From positions 186,001-250,000 of the forward strand of contig NZ_JAPDNR010000001.1 in NCBI RefSeq assembly GCF_025989125.1: 64,000 bases of DNA, read 5' to 3'. Positions 51,298 through 60,171 of this stretch are shown here, piece by piece. Under the pieces are notes generated by a model. It saw only the letters and a list, made by a program, of their open reading frames with translations. It was not told the origin of the DNA and ran no database searches. The position numbers and the translations under genes were made by a program. How positions within the stretch are numbered: position 1 is the first letter of the stretch; each line of letters opens with the position of its first letter. Source of the DNA: Chitinophaga nivalis. GTDB taxonomy: Bacteria > Bacteroidota > Bacteroidia > Chitinophagales > Chitinophagaceae.

Positions 51298-54200
51298 TTA
51301 ATTCACTGATACTCTGTCCGCTTTCCCATTATGCACGGCTATTTCTTCTTCTTCATTTTCAGGGAAAAACGCATATGGTATGGGTGATAAATATGCCGGA
51401 TCATGCATTTTCCGCACCTCTTCCTTCTTCATAAATATTTTCAATATTAACACCAGGAAAGGCACATATTTCAGGTTACGCGGCATATTATACCTATCCA
51501 GTACATCAATCGAGCGTTTATTCATGGCATACATCACCGGCACCAGAATGAGGGTCAGGAAAGTGGCAAACACCAATCCGAACACCATGGTCCAGGCCAG
51601 CGGGCCCCAGAAAGCTACGTTATCGCCTCCGAAGAATATATGAGGCTCAAATTTGCTCAACAGGGTCGCAAAGTCAATATTAAACCCTACTGCCAGCGGA
51701 ATTAACCCCAGGATCGCTGCAATGGCCGTTAGTATTACCGGTGTCATACGCGTTTTACCCGCTTCCACAACGGCTTCATATACCGGCATCTTTTGTTTCA
51801 CCAGCAGATCAGTAAACTCCACCAGTACGATACCGTTACGTACCACAATTCCCGCCAGGGCCATAATACCCACTCCTGTCATTACAATGGAAATACTCAT
51901 ATTAAAGATGGCAAAGCCCAGGAATACCCCTATGATACTGAACAGGATCTCCATAAAAATTACCAGCGGACGACCAATCGAGTTAAACTGGGTCACCATA
52001 ATCATCAGGATCAATCCGAAAGCACCCAGCATCGCCATCAACAGGAAGTTCATCGTCTCCTGCTGGTCTTCCTGCTCACCGGTCATTCTGATGGTAACAG
52101 AAGCCGGGTTCGAGAAATTCCGGATCGCCGTCTGAATGTTCTGTACCACTTCATTACCGTTAAACCCGGTTAATAAGTTGGAGTATAAAGTGATCACCCG
52201 TTTCTGGTCGATACGTTTAATACCCGCATAGGTATTGGAGTAATGAATATCTGCCACTGCGGAAAGCGGCACCTGCCGGATCTGACCGTTCATATTCATA
52301 TCCCGGTATACCAGGTTCAGGTTCATCAGGTTGTTGATGTTATTCCGTTGATCCTTATTCAATCTCACCATGATCTTGTACTCATCTTTGTCATCGCGGA
52401 TTTTAGACGCTTCAAAACCAAATAATGCAGTACGCAGCAGGCCTCCTATCTGACGGGTAGAAATACCTTCATTATTGGCTCTTTCGCGGTCAATACTCAC
52501 TACTATTTCCGGCTTGTTGTCTTCAAAATCACTTTTCAGTTCTTCCACGCCGCCAATCTGCAGGGAATCGAGGTAACGCTTAAGCCTGAACGAAGTACCG
52601 GTCAGCTCGTCAAAATTGTCGCCGGAGATCTCTATATTGATTGGCTTACCAGTGGGAGGACCACCTTTTTCCTGCTCTACTGTGATATTAGTACCAGGGA
52701 TACCCTTAACGGCTTCCCGGATTTTATCCAGGTATTGTACGGTAGACTGGTTATTTCTTGCACCAAATTCCACAAAAGCTACCGTCACCTTTCCTTTCTG
52801 TGGCTGCGTACTGAGGTCCATCTGCGATGGGTCGCCTGCACCTTTGGCCACATTGGATATAATAGATTCCACAATCGGATTGCTGGCGCCTACTACTTTG
52901 GTAATACGCTGCTCTACGATATTGGTAATGGAGTCGGTATATTGCTGATCTGTACCGTTAGGCAGTTCTATATAAGTATAGATAAAGTTAGGATCTGCTT
53001 CCGGGAAGAATACCACTTTGGGATTACGGATACCGGTTACGATAATGCTGAATACCAGCAGGCCGAAAGTAGCTACCACGATCCACACCGGGCGCCAGCC
53101 AATCAGACACCATTTTAATATCCTCTTGTAACGCTCCTGCACACGGGGCCAGAAGTTTTGCTGGAAGCGGCGTGCCACGCCTCCCAACCAGAAACGTTCC
53201 AGCAGGATGAGCAGATACAGGAATACCACAAAGTTACCGGTACCTACACTGCCGTTCAGATACCCGATCAGGGCAAACAGGGCAAATACGGCTGTGAGTA
53301 TTTTGAATTTCTTGTCGAATTTAGGTTTCGGATGATGTTCTCCTTCATGACGGTCCATGAAATCCACTGCGAAAACCGGGTTGATGACATATGCCACAAT
53401 CAGGGATGCACCGAGGGTGGTAATCAGGGTTACCGGTAAGAAGAACATGAACTTACCAATGATGCCAGGCCAGAACAGCAAAGGCACAAACGGCGCCAAT
53501 ACTGTCAGGGTACCGGAGAATACCGGCAGGAATACCTCTCCCGCAGCGATCTTGGCTGCTTTTACAATGCCCAGCTCTTTCCGTTCATTAAAGATACGGT
53601 GCACGTTTTCTATCACCACAATGGCATCATCCACCACAATACCCAGTGCCAGCAGGAAGGAGAAGAGCACCATCATATTGAGGGTGAACCCATACATCGG
53701 CATCAGCAGGAAAGCGATGAACATGGAAATCGGCACTGATAGTGCGACAAAGATGGCGTTCACGGCTCCCATAAAGAACATCAGGATCACGGTTACCAGC
53801 AGGAATCCGATGATAATGGTGTTGATCAGGTCGTGCAGCGTTACGCGGGTAGACTTTGACTGGTCTGCGGTAATAGTAACATTGAGGCCTTTGGGAAAAT
53901 AGTTCGCCTCCATGTCGGCCTTGATTTCCTGAATTTTATCAGAAGCATCAATCAGGTTTTTACCACTTTGTTTAATCACGTTCAGCGTGATTACATTCTT
54001 ACCACGTAACCGGGCAAAACTTTCCTGTTCCAGGAAGCCATCCACTACATTGGCAATATCTTTCAGGTATACTGTTGCACCGGATTGTCCGCGTACAATA
54101 ATATTGGCAATCTTTGAAGGATCTTTGTATTCGCCTTTTACACTGAGGGTACGTTTCTGTCCATCCATGGCCACCAGACCACCGGAGACGGTGATGTTCT

Positions 54201-54849
54201 CTCCCTGGATAGCACCGATAATATCTTCAAAGCTGATCTTGGCGGCATCCATTTTATATTTATCCACGTTGATCTGGATCTCTCTTTCCAGCTCCCCTAC
54301 CAGGTCTACGCGGGTAATTTCATTCAGTGCCTCGATACGGTCTTTCATATCATCTGCATAACGTTTTAATGTCTGCAAATCGAAATCACCGGAGAGGTTC
54401 ACGTTCATGATAGGAATCTGCGATACGTCGATCTTAACGATCTGTGGTTCCTGTGTCAGGTCTTTGGGCAGGTCTTTTTTGGCGTCATCCACTTTTTCAC
54501 GCACCTGCTGCCGTGCAGCTTCTATATCTTCATTGGCATTAAACTCAATGGTGATCGCAGAGAAATCCTGCATAGAAGTACTCTTGATCTTCTTCACACC
54601 GGAAATACCGTTCAGTTGTTTTTCGATCGGTTTGGTCACCAGTGTTTCCATATCTTCCGGAGAAGTACCGGCGTAAATGGTATTGATATAGAACTGCGGA
54701 AACACTACCTCCGGGAATTGCTCCTTGGGCAGGTTTATATAGGAAAGGATACCAGCCAGGGCGACAATAATGGTAGCCACATAAATGCTCACCTTATTAT
54801 CGATCGACCAACTGGTAGGCTTAAATTCTTTATTGAGATTATCTTGCAT
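51298..54849 (-). CDS. RND efflux transporter permease (HAE1/AcrB-like)
   Basis: Inner-membrane proton-driven pump subunit. It has the N-terminal transmembrane helix, porter domains (PEDMETLVTKPIEKQL), the TM4 proton-relay aspartates in GIVVDDAIVVIENVHR, and C-terminal helices. It is 1183 aa, longer than the usual ~1040. Part of the excess is an insertion between the TM6 and TM7 regions (segments ILTAVFALFALIGYL and FVVFLYLLILLE) that adds two hydrophobic helices. It is last in the tetR-tolC-MFP-RND operon, 31 bp after the adaptor. Substrate is unknown. Confidence 0.93.
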   Translation of the reverse strand: MQDNLNKEFKPTSWSIDNKVSIYVATIIVALAGILSYINLPKEQFPEVVFPQFYINTIYAGTSPEDMETLVTKPIEKQLNGISGVKKIKSTSMQDFSAITIEFNANEDIEAARQQVREKVDDAKKDLPKDLTQEPQIVKIDVSQIPIMNVNLSGDFDLQTLKRYADDMKDRIEALNEITRVDLVGELEREIQINVDKYKMDAAKISFEDIIGAIQGENITVSGGLVAMDGQKRTLSVKGEYKDPSKIANIIVRGQSGATVYLKDIANVVDGFLEQESFARLRGKNVITLNVIKQSGKNLIDASDKIQEIKADMEANYFPKGLNVTITADQSKSTRVTLHDLINTIIIGFLLVTVILMFFMGAVNAIFVALSVPISMFIAFLLMPMYGFTLNMMVLFSFLLALGIVVDDAIVVIENVHRIFNERKELGIVKAAKIAAGEVFLPVFSGTLTVLAPFVPLLFWPGIIGKFMFFLPVTLITTLGASLIVAYVINPVFAVDFMDRHEGEHHPKPKFDKKFKILTAVFALFALIGYLNGSVGTGNFVVFLYLLILLERFWLGGVARRFQQNFWPRVQERYKRILKWCLIGWRPVWIVVATFGLLVFSIIVTGIRNPKVVFFPEADPNFIYTYIELPNGTDQQYTDSITNIVEQRITKVVGASNPIVESIISNVAKGAGDPSQMDLSTQPQKGKVTVAFVEFGARNNQSTVQYLDKIREAVKGIPGTNITVEQEKGGPPTGKPINIEISGDNFDELTGTSFRLKRYLDSLQIGGVEELKSDFEDNKPEIVVSIDRERANNEGISTRQIGGLLRTALFGFEASKIRDDKDEYKIMVRLNKDQRNNINNLMNLNLVYRDMNMNGQIRQVPLSAVADIHYSNTYAGIKRIDQKRVITLYSNLLTGFNGNEVVQNIQTAIRNFSNPASVTIRMTGEQEDQQETMNFLLMAMLGAFGLILMIMVTQFNSIGRPLVIFMEILFSIIGVFLGFAIFNMSISIVMTGVGIMALAGIVVRNGIVLVEFTDLLVKQKMPVYEAVVEAGKTRMTPVILTAIAAILGLIPLAVGFNIDFATLLSKFEPHIFFGGDNVAFWGPLAWTMVFGLVFATFLTLILVPVMYAMNKRSIDVLDRYNMPRNLKYVPFLVLILKIFMKKEEVRKMHDPAYLSPIPYAFFPENEEEEIAVHNGKADRVSVN

Positions 54850-54880
54850 AAACTACTAGGTTTTAGCTGTGATGATCAGC

Positions 54881-55990
54881 TTACAATTTGATCAAATCGT
54901 TATCATTCAGACCCTGGAAACCGGTGGTAATGATGCGATCTCCCTGCTGCAAACCACTTTTAATTTCTGCTTTGTCGTTATAGGTGCGTCCCAGTTCTAT
55001 GGTTTTACGCTGTGCGGTCAGTTTACCATTGACATCTTTCGCCACAATCACATAAGGTTTACCGGCAGTATACTGAATAACGCTTACTGGTATCACCACC
55101 GCATTACTGGCTTTGTAGTCGATAATTTTAATGCGTGCGATCATGTTTGGCCGCAGGCTATTGTCCGGTTGCAGCGGCACTTCAATTTTGATCGTGCGAC
55201 TCAACGGATCAATGGTTCTGGAAGCAAAGCTGATGTTACCTCTTATTTCCCGGTTAATATCAGGGAAAGCGAGGATCACGGCGTCGCCGGTTCTTATCAG
55301 ACCAGCATATCCTTCTGCCACGTTAGCGGTAATTTTCAGGTTATTGGCATTTACCACCCGGAAAGCAGCTACACCAGGAGCAGCGTTATCGCCTATTTTG
55401 GCAATCACCGCATCCACGGTACCACTGATAGGAGAAACAATGCGGCTGAGGGCCATCTGGTCCTGCAGCGTTGCCATCTTTCTTTCCAATCCTTCTTTCT
55501 GGTTTTTGGCGTTGAGGTATTGTACTTCAGAGCCTATTTTCTGTGACCACAGATTTTTCTGTTTTTCATACAGCGCCACCGCCAGTTCCAGTTGTGTACG
55601 CAGTTCAGCCATAGTAGCTTTCTGCACCTGATCATCTACCTGTGCCAGTGTCTGACCTTTGGAAACGGCTTGTCCTTCCTTTACAAAGATGCCGATTATG
55701 GTACCAGCTGTGCGGGGAGATACATTTACATTTTCGCGGGCGTCTACACTTCCTTGTACATCTATATAGTGTTCGAATAAAGTATCGCTGATCGTTGCGG
55801 CGGTCACATCTTTCATCTTCACAATGGAATCATTTTTCCCCAGTTCTTTTTCCAGCTGCGTAATCTGTTTATCGATGTTTTCCTTTTCCTTTTTGAGTTG
55901 CTGCAGTTTAGCGGATTTATCACCACCTCCACCGCAGGAGGCCATAGCAACAGCGATAACAGGGACGATGAAAAAATATTTATTGATCAT
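54881..55990 (-). CDS. RND efflux periplasmic adaptor (membrane fusion protein), lipoprotein
   Basis: Lipoprotein (MASC, Cys19) with a coiled-coil hairpin (residues ~30-50 and 125-190), barrel-sandwich lipoyl halves (DVQGSVDARENVNVSPRTAGTIIGIFVKEGQAVSKGQTLAQVD and RIVSPISGTVDAVIAKIGDNAAPG) and a beta-barrel. It links the permease to the TolC channel. The 369-aa length is normal. Spacings of 36 and 31 bp to its neighbours indicate one operon. Confidence 0.93.
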   Translation of the reverse strand: MINKYFFIVPVIAVAMASCGGGGDKSAKLQQLKKEKENIDKQITQLEKELGKNDSIVKMKDVTAATISDTLFEHYIDVQGSVDARENVNVSPRTAGTIIGIFVKEGQAVSKGQTLAQVDDQVQKATMAELRTQLELAVALYEKQKNLWSQKIGSEVQYLNAKNQKEGLERKMATLQDQMALSRIVSPISGTVDAVIAKIGDNAAPGVAAFRVVNANNLKITANVAEGYAGLIRTGDAVILAFPDINREIRGNISFASRTIDPLSRTIKIEVPLQPDNSLRPNMIARIKIIDYKASNAVVIPVSVIQYTAGKPYVIVAKDVNGKLTAQRKTIELGRTYNDKAEIKSGLQQGDRIITTGFQGLNDNDLIKL

Positions 55991-56026
55991 ATGATTAGTA
56001 GTGAATGGTGAATGGAAATTTTTATT

Positions 56027-57391
56027 TTAAAGTCTCCCGTATGCCCTGAGCAGGTCTACTTTAGCAACGATAGCATTAAAGAGTGCATTGAAATAATTGT
56101 TCTGGGCTGTGAGCAGGTCATTCTCCGCAGTGGATATTTCCAGGCTGGAACCTACCCCTTCCCGATATTTGATCCGGGTGGTATTAAACACATCCTGGGC
56201 CAGTTCCATGTTTTTCTCCTGTGCTTCCAGCGAGAGTACATTGTTGCGGAAAGTAGAAGCAGATTGTTCCCTTTCCAGATCAATGCCCTGTTTGGCACTT
56301 TCAATCGCCAGCTCACTTTTCTTCACGGCCAGGAAAGCCTGATCTACCTGTCTTTTCCGTTGTAAACCGGTAAAGATGGGAACGCTGAGGCTCAAACCGG
56401 TATTTAAATAACCGTACCACATCTGTGTTTGTAAATAATCAAACTTGTCGCTGGCACGGAGGGCTCCTGTAGCAGCAAATAAGCTGAGAGAAGGGAGACC
56501 TTTCATTTTATACCTTTTCAGGTCGTATTCATTCGCCTTTTTCTGGGTTTCTGCCAGTTGGTATTCAATGCGCTGGGAGTAGTCAAATTTATCAGTATCC
56601 AGCGTATTCTCTACAATTCGTGCAGTAGAAAGTGTATCCGTTAACGTTATGGTCTGTTTCAATGGCATGCCCATCTGGTATTTGAGGGCAGCAGTGCCTA
56701 GTTCTACCAGGTTACGGAGTTTCGTTTGTTCTGTCTGCAGGTTGGTATATTGTACTACCAGCCGGTCTACATCCAGTTTTTCCACCAGTCCGTTTTTATT
56801 GATTTCGCGGGTTTCCTGCAGCAGGTGTTCTACAGAAACCAGGTTACCGGAAAGTATTTTCAATGCTTTTTCAGCAGACAATACATTATAGTAAGCTTTG
56901 TACACCTGTACTTTCACATCTACTTCTGATTTTTTCACATTTCTGTGTACCAGTTCTTCGAGTGTTTTACGGGCTTGTAAAGCTACCAGTACACTGGGAT
57001 CGAACAGCGTTTGCGTTAATCTCACTTCTCCGGTAACGTTGTGTTTCAGCTGAAACGTAGTTACTACAAAGGAGTCCATCGGCAAACCAAAGTTCTTCAG
57101 GTTACTCATTTGTTTCTGCAGGACCGGGTTATACTGGAAGGAGCCGTTTCCTGCAATGTTGGGTAGCGCCATGCCGCTGACTTCCTTGTTTTTGGCTAAT
57201 TGGATCAGTTCATCCAGTTTGGCTGTTTTAATACTATTCTGGTTGGCCAGGGCATAGTCCACCGCTTCCTGGACTGAGAGGCGTACCGGGTCCTGCAGCG
57301 TGGGTTGCTCCTGCGCGCGGACAGCAGACACCATAGCCAGCAGCCACACCACTAAAAATATACTGGTGAGCCTTTGGGATAAATGCATCAT
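56027..57391 (-). CDS. TolC-family outer-membrane efflux channel
   Basis: Signal peptide (SAVRAQ|EQPT) followed by two TolC repeats of long helices (LSVQEAVDYALANQNSIKTAKLDE... and ISTAENDLLTAQNNYFNALFNAIVAKVDLLRAYGRL). The 454-aa length is typical of an OMF. It begins 1 bp after the TetR stop codon (57393), so translation is probably coupled, and supplies the outer-membrane exit of the RND pump. Confidence 0.93.
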   Translation of the reverse strand: MMHLSQRLTSIFLVVWLLAMVSAVRAQEQPTLQDPVRLSVQEAVDYALANQNSIKTAKLDELIQLAKNKEVSGMALPNIAGNGSFQYNPVLQKQMSNLKNFGLPMDSFVVTTFQLKHNVTGEVRLTQTLFDPSVLVALQARKTLEELVHRNVKKSEVDVKVQVYKAYYNVLSAEKALKILSGNLVSVEHLLQETREINKNGLVEKLDVDRLVVQYTNLQTEQTKLRNLVELGTAALKYQMGMPLKQTITLTDTLSTARIVENTLDTDKFDYSQRIEYQLAETQKKANEYDLKRYKMKGLPSLSLFAATGALRASDKFDYLQTQMWYGYLNTGLSLSVPIFTGLQRKRQVDQAFLAVKKSELAIESAKQGIDLEREQSASTFRNNVLSLEAQEKNMELAQDVFNTTRIKYREGVGSSLEISTAENDLLTAQNNYFNALFNAIVAKVDLLRAYGRL

Positions 57392-57392
57392 A

Positions 57393-58004
57393 TTATTGGT
57401 TTTGCGATAGTTGTTTATATTTTTCTATGAGCTTATATCCTTTCACGGAAGCTACTCCATATAAAAAATGATCCAGCAGTACTCTCTGCACTTTACCCAG
57501 GTCCACCTGCCCGTGGAAAGCTTCCGGCTGAAAGCCGATCATACACCCATGTATACGGTACTGTGTTAAAATGTTGATTTCAAGATCCGGTCTGTAGAGT
57601 CCTTCTTTCATACCTCTTTCCAGGTTTTCACGAATGATGCCGGAAAGGGTATTGTGCTGATAATCGAGGAATACCTGATATGCACGCGCATGAAATTTTT
57701 GCATATCCAGCAACAACACGGGGTTCATATTACGTATGCGCTGATCCAGCATATCCATTGCCAGAAAAAGTTCTTCAATAGCATCCTTTGCGTCATTGTG
57801 GTTGGCAATACATTCCGCTGTTACATGGGCAATAAAACGGGTAATGGCCTGATGCACCAGATCATCTTTATCGATGAAATGAGCATACAATGTTTTCTTT
57901 GAGATACCCATTCTTTCAGCGATGTCATCCATGGTGATAGACCGGGTTCCATACTGACGAAACAGGCCAAAAGCCGTGTCCATGATGCGTTCCTGTACTT
58001 CCAT
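57393..58004 (-). CDS. TetR/AcrR-family repressor of the efflux operon
   Basis: N-terminal HTH (GTRSITMDDIAERMGISKKTLYAHFIDKDDLV) and a C-terminal ligand-binding helical domain. The ATG at 58004 (MEVQERIMDTAFGLF) is preferred over 58061, whose extension would run through the promoter; 203 aa. It is the first gene of the operon tetR-tolC-MFP-RND, so it likely represses itself and the pump until inducer binds. A palindromic candidate operator lies in its promoter. Confidence 0.93.
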   Translation of the reverse strand: MEVQERIMDTAFGLFRQYGTRSITMDDIAERMGISKKTLYAHFIDKDDLVHQAITRFIAHVTAECIANHNDAKDAIEELFLAMDMLDQRIRNMNPVLLLDMQKFHARAYQVFLDYQHNTLSGIIRENLERGMKEGLYRPDLEINILTQYRIHGCMIGFQPEAFHGQVDLGKVQRVLLDHFLYGVASVKGYKLIEKYKQLSQNQ

Positions 58005-58039
58005 AAGATTTCCGCAATAACATCTTTGGTTATGCCCCA

Positions 58040-58069
58040 CAAAACTATAGAAACTTTCCAAACTTCCAA
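58040..58069 (-). promoter_or_regulatory. promoter of the tetR-efflux operon
   Basis: TTG (58069-58067) is separated by exactly 19 bp from TAGTTTTG (58047-58040) on the minus strand. This is one of the best TTG-N19-TAnnTTTG matches in the window, about 36 bp before the tetR ATG. Confidence 0.72.
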
Positions 58070-58075
58070 AGTTTC
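58050..58075. promoter_or_regulatory. candidate TetR operator palindrome
   Basis: GAAACTTT (58050-58057) and AAAGTTTC (58068-58075) form a perfect 8-bp inverted repeat around 10 bp. It covers the -33 element and spacer of the tetR promoter, where bound repressor would block RNA polymerase. Confidence 0.55.
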
Positions 58076-58291
58076 CAATAATATTTTTTTACATGTGGTA
58101 ACACCCATTTCTCCGTACCGGTTAAAACAGGCGTCGGACAGCCCGGGAAACCTGGGATGTTTATCTACGGCCGCATGGTGCTTTGCGCTTATTTATTGTA
58201 ATTTGCACCACGAAAAGTTTTGATTACAAACGCTGCATGTCTGTACCAGTTTTAATGACCGGAAGCTCACTGCACATTTATCCTATCACAC

Positions 58292-58900
58292 ATGTCGCCA
58301 AAGCTACAGTTTAAAGTATTTGCGGCCCGCCTGCTGCGGTATTTCTTTCAGGGATTGCTGATTCTTGCACCGATTGGGATTACGGCACTCACCCTTTATT
58401 GGGCATTTGTTACGATCGACAATATCATTCCGAAGGAACTGATTCCTACCAACGCAGCGTTCCGTTTTTTAAAGTATAAAGGAGTGGGCTTTGCCCTGAT
58501 CATACTGCTGATAGTAGTTGTAGGCTATCTGAGTTCTTCTTTTATCATCGGGCGTATTTTTGATTTGTTTGACCACCTGCTCGAGCGCACCCCGTTTATC
58601 AAATACATCTACACTTCCATCAAGGATGTGTTTGATGCTTTTGTAGGAGAGAAAAAGAAATTCGATCACCCTGTATTGGTGCAGGTCTACGGTGTAGACG
58701 TATGGGAAATGGGATTTATTACCCAGGCTGATGTCAGCAACTTCGGGCTGGAAGGCTATATGGCCGTATACGTGCCACATGCCTATGCCATCACCGGTAA
58801 AGTATTTATGGTACCTAAAGAAAAGGTGAAAGCATTGGAAAATATTTCTGCGGGCGAAGCGATGAAATTTGCTGTCAGCGGAGGTGTTACCAACATCTGA
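58292..58900 (+). CDS. DUF502 membrane protein
   Basis: Two N-terminal transmembrane helices (residues ~17-37 and 66-85) and a soluble C-terminal domain with TPFIKYIYTSIKDVFDAF, VLVQVYGVDVWEMGFIT and SGGVTNI, the DUF502 hallmarks. Function unknown. The 202-aa length is normal. It is divergent from the efflux operon and followed by a long palindrome. Confidence 0.9.
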   Translation: MSPKLQFKVFAARLLRYFFQGLLILAPIGITALTLYWAFVTIDNIIPKELIPTNAAFRFLKYKGVGFALIILLIVVVGYLSSSFIIGRIFDLFDHLLERTPFIKYIYTSIKDVFDAFVGEKKKFDHPVLVQVYGVDVWEMGFITQADVSNFGLEGYMAVYVPHAYAITGKVFMVPKEKVKALENISAGEAMKFAVSGGVTNI

Positions 58901-58905
58901 CGATA

Positions 58906-58951
58906 CTGGAGAACAGGCATCATTATCCGGATAGTGATGCCTGTTCTCCAG
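58906..58951. terminator. 46-bp near-perfect palindrome after the DUF502 gene, no U-tract
   Basis: A 17-bp perfect stem (CTGGAGAACAGGCATCA / TGATGCCTGTTCTCCAG) encloses TATCCGGATA, itself palindromic. The only unpaired positions are one T and one G. It starts 5 bp after the stop, with no T-run following. Confidence 0.65.
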
Positions 58952-58994
58952 ATCCTGTAAATCGTTATCTTCGTTATCCCAAAAATTGAATTGC

Positions 58995-59975
58995 ATGTTA
59001 ACCCAAACCTGTACACGAAAATTCGTGTGTTTCCTTATTATGTGCTTATGTCATGGATGTGCGTATGGATGGGGCTTTTTTGCCCATCAGCGTATTAACC
59101 GGCTGGCGGTATTCTGCCTGCCTCCGGAGATGATGGTGTTGTATAAACCTCACCTGGAATACCTGACTGCACACGCTACCGATCCGGATAAAAGGCGATA
59201 TGCAGTAGCCGCAGAAGGCGCCCGGCACTACATTGACATCGACCTGCTGGATCAGCCGCCCTACCGCAACATTCCACGCAACTGGCAGGATGCGGTGGCT
59301 AAATACACTGCCGACTCCCTGAACCGCAACGGCATACTGCCCTGGCATCTGGAAAAGATGATGGCCCTGCTGACCCGCGCTTTCCGCGACAAAGACCGGC
59401 AACATATCCTCCAGCTCTCTGCCGAGATCGGACATTACATCGCTGATGCACATGTACCGTTGCATGCCTGTTCCAATCATAACGGGCAATTCACCGGCCA
59501 GCAAGGCATTCACGGGCTATGGGAATCGCGTATTCCGGAGCTGGTGGCAGACCGGGAGTTTGACTACTGGGCCGGCAAAGCAGTTTACCTCCCAACTCCC
59601 CGGACTTATTTCTGGCGGATTATTACGGAAAGCGGGCTGGCAGCCGACACCGTACTCACCTGGGAAAAGCGCCTCCATCTGCACTATCCGGCGGGGCAAC
59701 AGTATGCTTATGAAAACCGGAATGGCAAGTTAGTACGTACTTACGGAGAAGGTTATACGAAAGCGTATTATCTGTCGATGGGAGACATGGTGGAAAGGCG
59801 GATGAAAGGCGCCATTGAAGCAGTAGCTGCCTGCTGGTATACCGCATGGGTGAACGCAGGGCAGCCGTCTTTACAGAACCTGACTCATACAATGCTTACT
59901 GCCAGCGAGTTACAAGCATTCGAGCAGCTGCAACAACAGTGGATACACGGTAAAATACAGGGCAGAGAGGAGTAA
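58995..59975 (+). CDS. exported zinc-dependent phospholipase C / S1-P1 nuclease-fold protein
   Basis: All-helical trinuclear-zinc hydrolase fold. Signal peptide to Gly25, so the mature protein begins W26GFFAHQ: the free N-terminal Trp and nearby His31 are zinc ligands in this family. Further ligands are in HYIDIDL, GHYIADAHVPLHACSNHNG and HGLWESRIPE. It may cleave phospholipids or nucleic acids; the substrate cannot be decided from sequence. The frame is open to a TTG at 58986 but the ATG at 58995 is the likely start; 326 aa. Confidence 0.88.
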   Translation: MLTQTCTRKFVCFLIMCLCHGCAYGWGFFAHQRINRLAVFCLPPEMMVLYKPHLEYLTAHATDPDKRRYAVAAEGARHYIDIDLLDQPPYRNIPRNWQDAVAKYTADSLNRNGILPWHLEKMMALLTRAFRDKDRQHILQLSAEIGHYIADAHVPLHACSNHNGQFTGQQGIHGLWESRIPELVADREFDYWAGKAVYLPTPRTYFWRIITESGLAADTVLTWEKRLHLHYPAGQQYAYENRNGKLVRTYGEGYTKAYYLSMGDMVERRMKGAIEAVAACWYTAWVNAGQPSLQNLTHTMLTASELQAFEQLQQQWIHGKIQGREE

Positions 59976-60024
59976 TACAGGTAAAATATTTATAGCAATA
60001 CTTCGTATTTGGAAAAGAAATTTT

Positions 60025-60032
60025 TATCTTTG
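60025..60032 (+). promoter_or_regulatory. -7 box of serC
   Basis: TATCTTTG is an exact TAnnTTTG match. It leaves a ~135-nt leader before the ATG at 60172 that contains a T8 run (around 60098-60106). No -33 TTG at ideal spacing. Confidence 0.5.
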
Positions 60033-60171
60033 CGTCTACTATCTTTTTAACCTGTCCTACACCACACGCGCCTTACTGGTTTTAAAATGCCGTGCCGTTT
60101 TTTTTCCGTTTCCTTAGAAAAACCAAAACAAAGTGGAAAGATCAAAAAATGAATTTAATCTGAATCGCAAC

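Noticed and set aside
54869..55546. 225-codon plus-strand ORF
   Set aside because: Antisense to the RND adaptor and lacking family features.
60133..60171. GTG-initiated extension of SerC
   Set aside because: The family starts at MKVHNFNAGP; the 13 extra residues have no conserved counterpart.
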